64,000 nucleotides of DNA from Gyromitra esculenta. Taxonomy: Eukaryota > Ascomycota > Pezizomycetes > Pezizales > Discinaceae. Positions 61,058-64,000 of this stretch are shown piece by piece (the first letter of the stretch is position 1; each line of letters begins with the position of its first letter). The stretch is from positions 1,199,149 through 1,263,148 of the forward strand of contig JBCAML010000004.1 of the NCBI GenBank assembly GCA_038503075.1, given 5' to 3'. Below the pieces are notes generated by a model. It saw only the letters and a list, made by a program, of their open reading frames with translations. It was not told where the DNA came from and ran no database searches. A program made the translations under genes and the position numbers.

Positions 61058-62260
61058 TTAAGGTGCACACCAAACGGCCCTCTCCTCTGCGCCTTCCTCG
61101 GTCCCCTCGTACCACCCATCCCTCGTGAGTTTCTCCTCGACATCATGCCAATAAGCCCACTTCCCAGCATCCCCTGTCTTCAAATCCAAATCTCCAACCT
61201 TCGCGTCTACCCCAGCTATCTCTCCCTCCCTCTGATCCAAATCAATCCTGAGGAAGATTGTTAAATCCCTAATAGTCATTGCCGTCACGAATTTCTCTTT
61301 CTCTGCTTCTTCAAGGTTCTGAATTGCTACTGGGCCATGAGGATCCAATTCTCCATGCAACTTCTTCAACAATGGCATGAGATCGCTTTCCATGAGATAC
61401 GAGACTATCCTTTCAGTTATGGTGTCTTGCGTAGCCTCCCAGGTTTCGCCAGCTTCGAGTTGTAAGTTAGCAGGCTGTTTGGTGGGGACGATATAGTGCA
61501 CTGCGCGCCGGATACGAGAGTCATCTCTCGACGATAAATCTAATGGACAGAAATGATGCTTTTGATCCTTGCTAAGACAAAGTGCACAGGTGCGGCAGCG
61601 ACGCCAGGCGGCAGGAGCGGAAGGTGATTGGAGAACCCATTTCGGTTTGAATTCTATGAGAAGTTGTCGAGTTTTCTGGGCCTGTGCTAGAAGATTTGCA
61701 GCTACAGGCTCCTCCAACCGTTTCTTGTGACTAGGTAGCCTGGCCAGAGCACGAGAAAAGAAACTAGAATATCTAGGGGATGGCGGAGATGGCGGAGATG
61801 CGGGGAGTGGATGTGGTGACATATCCATCATCAGGTACCCAAACTCCTCTTTAATCTCCTCCAGATATAGCCCCCGCCTCTTCACCGACCTCTTTCCACT
61901 CCTCTCCAGTTCTTTTAGCCCTATATTTTCTCTGGCCAGCACAGAAGCGGGTATTCGAATTAGGCTTGTCGGGAGCAAAAGGTGGCCAGGAAATAGTGGG
62001 TGAAAAGTGTGCAGAAGTTGCGCATAAGCTAGTTGGTTTGGCTGCGCAGAAGGAAGAGCTTTCCGGAGGCGGAGGAGCTGGTGGCCGAACCGCGCCCCAC
62101 CATCAGGAGATGATAAACGGTAGATAACATTAGCTGCACCTTCAGCGAGGTAGCTAAGGGTTGTATTGGCGGGAAGTGTGGGAACTGCTGAGAGATCCTC
62201 TTTGGCAGCAGCAGCTGTGGAGGGAGTTGTGTTTGTGATCGTTGCGAGTGGGGAGGCCAT
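61058..62260 (-). CDS. IPK1: Inositol-pentakisphosphate 2-kinase
   Basis: Phosphorylates InsP5 at position 2 to make InsP6, a nuclear step that supports mRNA export and phosphate signalling. Single exon, 400 aa. EGAANVIYRL (near residue 40) is the nucleotide-binding N-lobe motif, LLIEFKPKW (near 200) and CRTCALC with a following HHFC form the family's conserved core and zinc-type site, MTIRDLTIFLRI lies near 335, and VGDLDLKTG carries the DxDxK catalytic signature near 355. The start at 62260 gives a short Ala/Thr-rich leader before the conserved part. Length and motif order agree with fungal Ipk1. A conserved housekeeping gene, it marks the right border of the accessory region. Confidence 0.9.
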   Translation of the reverse strand: MASPLATITNTTPSTAAAAKEDLSAVPTLPANTTLSYLAEGAANVIYRLSSPDGGARFGHQLLRLRKALPSAQPNQLAYAQLLHTFHPLFPGHLLLPTSLIRIPASVLARENIGLKELERSGKRSVKRRGLYLEEIKEEFGYLMMDMSPHPLPASPPSPPSPRYSSFFSRALARLPSHKKRLEEPVAANLLAQAQKTRQLLIEFKPKWVLQSPSAPAAWRRCRTCALCLSKDQKHHFCPLDLSSRDDSRIRRAVHYIVPTKQPANLQLEAGETWEATQDTITERIVSYLMESDLMPLLKKLHGELDPHGPVAIQNLEEAEKEKFVTAMTIRDLTIFLRIDLDQREGEIAGVDAKVGDLDLKTGDAGKWAYWHDVEEKLTRDGWYEGTEEGAEERAVWCAP

Positions 62261-64000
62261 AGCTGATTATGGAAAGATACTAAGGAAATTGAGACAAAGT
62301 AGTGTAGCGTGATGGGTAGCAGAATACGGCTGTGGCGAAGGTAAAATGGCTGTAGCAGGACACAGCAGCCGTCAGTAACAGAAGACCGTTCTTTCTCGCT
62401 CTCTGGATACACGCGTGCCGTATGGTAGCTAGTTATAACTTCCTTGGATCAGGACAACAGATCAAACACGGGAGCACCTCCGTTGCTGGAAATCCCTGTG
62501 CCGTTCACGCAATTCCATGAGGTTAGTGCGCGTCAGGCAACGGTCAAGACAAGAATGCTGCTAGTGCTATTTAGCGCCGGATGAGCTTGTTTTTCGTGAT
62601 CACCAACCAATCCCCCCCTGGGATCCTAAGTTCCCGGTGATACTGTGCATTGCATCGGCATGCAGTCATCATAGACCCTGGTTTAGGTCGAAGAGAAAGC
62701 CATTCTCTCGAGGTTACACAGCTTTGCAAAAGCTTGTGTCTTTTGGCAGGCACTCCTGGCTCGGTCATATCCAGAGTACATGTAAAGCTCATCGGTTGCC
62801 CGGTGTTACACCATGATAAGGTACCAAATTGAATACAAAGATTCACCGATTGGAGGGTTAGATACACCCGGTTCGCAGAAATTTTCACCGTCGGGGTAGG
62901 CTCCATCCCGTTGTTAATTGTGAGCCAAGCCTTCTGGAAAACCCTAGCCCTATGACTAAAACTTCACTTCTGAAGCCCCCTAGGAATCTGACCTACATAC
63001 CCTACTAGAGGGTTCCTATTCGAGAACACTACGCGTTACCTCGTTAGTAGAGTGCTCAATGAAAATTAGATGGAGTGAAAAAGAGATAGAGGGTATAGAA
63101 AAGTAGAAGACGAAATGAAGTGCGTGTGAGGTAATGTCTCACGCTAGATTTCGCAATAGGTGATATGATCTTGTGCCCTTTCCGAGCATATCGTGTGTAT
63201 AGATACCAAGCCTGATATCCCCCATAAATCGAGAAGATGGCCAGAACAAGCTGTGTGGTTGTAAAAAACTTGCTTATATACGCTTTCGCTCAGCCTCATG
63301 ATTCTGCAAAAACCATTGATAGCGTGCTCAGTTCTACCCACGAGTGTTAAAATCAGACCTTGAAAATTGAGACTTTATAACGTTAGCCATGTCAAAGTCA
63401 CCTTGGATTGGACATGAACGGAGCTGGTTATCATCGACCCCAACGTTTACACCAAATCGAACTATGTTTTCTTTTCCATTACCATCAGAAAGTTACAAAC
63501 CACAGCCGCATAGATACCCTTCCAAGACAGAAACCTGTTGAGCGCAGTCCTTTCTGTACTGCTGAAACTCCATGATTATAAGTTCACAAGTCATCAACCC
63601 AGAGATGAAACGGACTTAGGCTCTGTTGATAGCCGGCGGAACTAACGACTATTGCACATAGATTCTCGTATTCACGCAAGGCTCTCCTCTTTCTCCCTCC
63701 GCAAGGCTAGAGAGATGGGTTCAACAAATACTCTCTTAATGATATTAATGAAGCAAGAGTCATACGAGATTAACACTAGTGTCGTAAATATTTATAATTT
63801 ATAATACAAGCACTAGTACTCGTGTAGCGAGTATGGAAGACTCTCTAGGGGATTTTGGGTCACAGGTCTCAGAAGGATTAGTTAAATTCACGAATAAAAG
63901 ATACGTGCGTATTCCCTCAATAACATACATGTACTTAGCTAACTATAAATTCCCTAGATATGGAGAATATCAGCTCTTTCATCTCTCTAATCCCACCCTC
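62261..64000. other. Intergenic to the end of the window
   Basis: 1.7 kb with only short frames that lack domain or codon character. Promoter of IPK1 at the left edge. Nothing else recognised. Confidence 0.4.

Overview
The window is nuclear DNA of a filamentous ascomycete (Pezizomycotina). Genes are split by many short introns of about 50-90 bp with GT..AG ends and CTAAC-like branch sites, and most genes become readable only after splicing by eye. The families present are typical of that group: a highly reducing polyketide synthase, a GH31 glucosidase, an XlnR-type Zn2Cys6 protein, a fungal rhodopsin-like receptor and an F-box/ankyrin protein. I cannot name the species.

Left part (1-14168): a complete 12-exon secreted GH31 alpha-glucosidase of the AgdC type (1185-4661), then a short XlnR-like Zn2Cys6 protein (7028-8046), then a 6 kb gene desert holding a nested pair of inverted-repeat mobile elements (12625-13340).

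Centre (14169-47735): a probable secondary-metabolite cluster. In order: a short-chain dehydrogenase (-), a flavin monooxygenase (-), a secreted FAD oxidase of the berberine-bridge type (+), an orphan multi-pass membrane protein (-), a 7-TM fungal rhodopsin/PTH11-like protein (+), a second FAD oxidase paralogous to the first with matching exon structure (-), a LovC-like trans-acting enoyl reductase (-) and a 19-exon highly reducing PKS (+). The PKS reads KS-AT-DH-(degenerate MT)-ER-KR-ACP. Its own ER has a damaged nucleotide motif, which fits the separate enoyl reductase doing that step, as in the lovastatin system. The likely logic is: PKS plus trans-ER build a reduced chain; FMO, SDR and the two FAD oxidases then oxidise it. 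I found no P450, transporter, thioesterase or pathway-specific regulator.

Right part (47736-64000): coding-like fragments of unknown identity (48.5-49.9 kb), a Copia-type solo LTR with a perfect 5-bp target duplication (52137-52407), an F-box/ankyrin protein (-), a complete 12-exon acyl-CoA/AMP ligase with a mitochondrial-type leader (-), a MITE of the same family as the one near 12.7 kb, a low-complexity hypothetical protein, and single-exon inositol-pentakisphosphate 2-kinase (IPK1, -).

Exon borders were placed by hand from splice signals, reading frame and family similarity. No alignment or database search was run.
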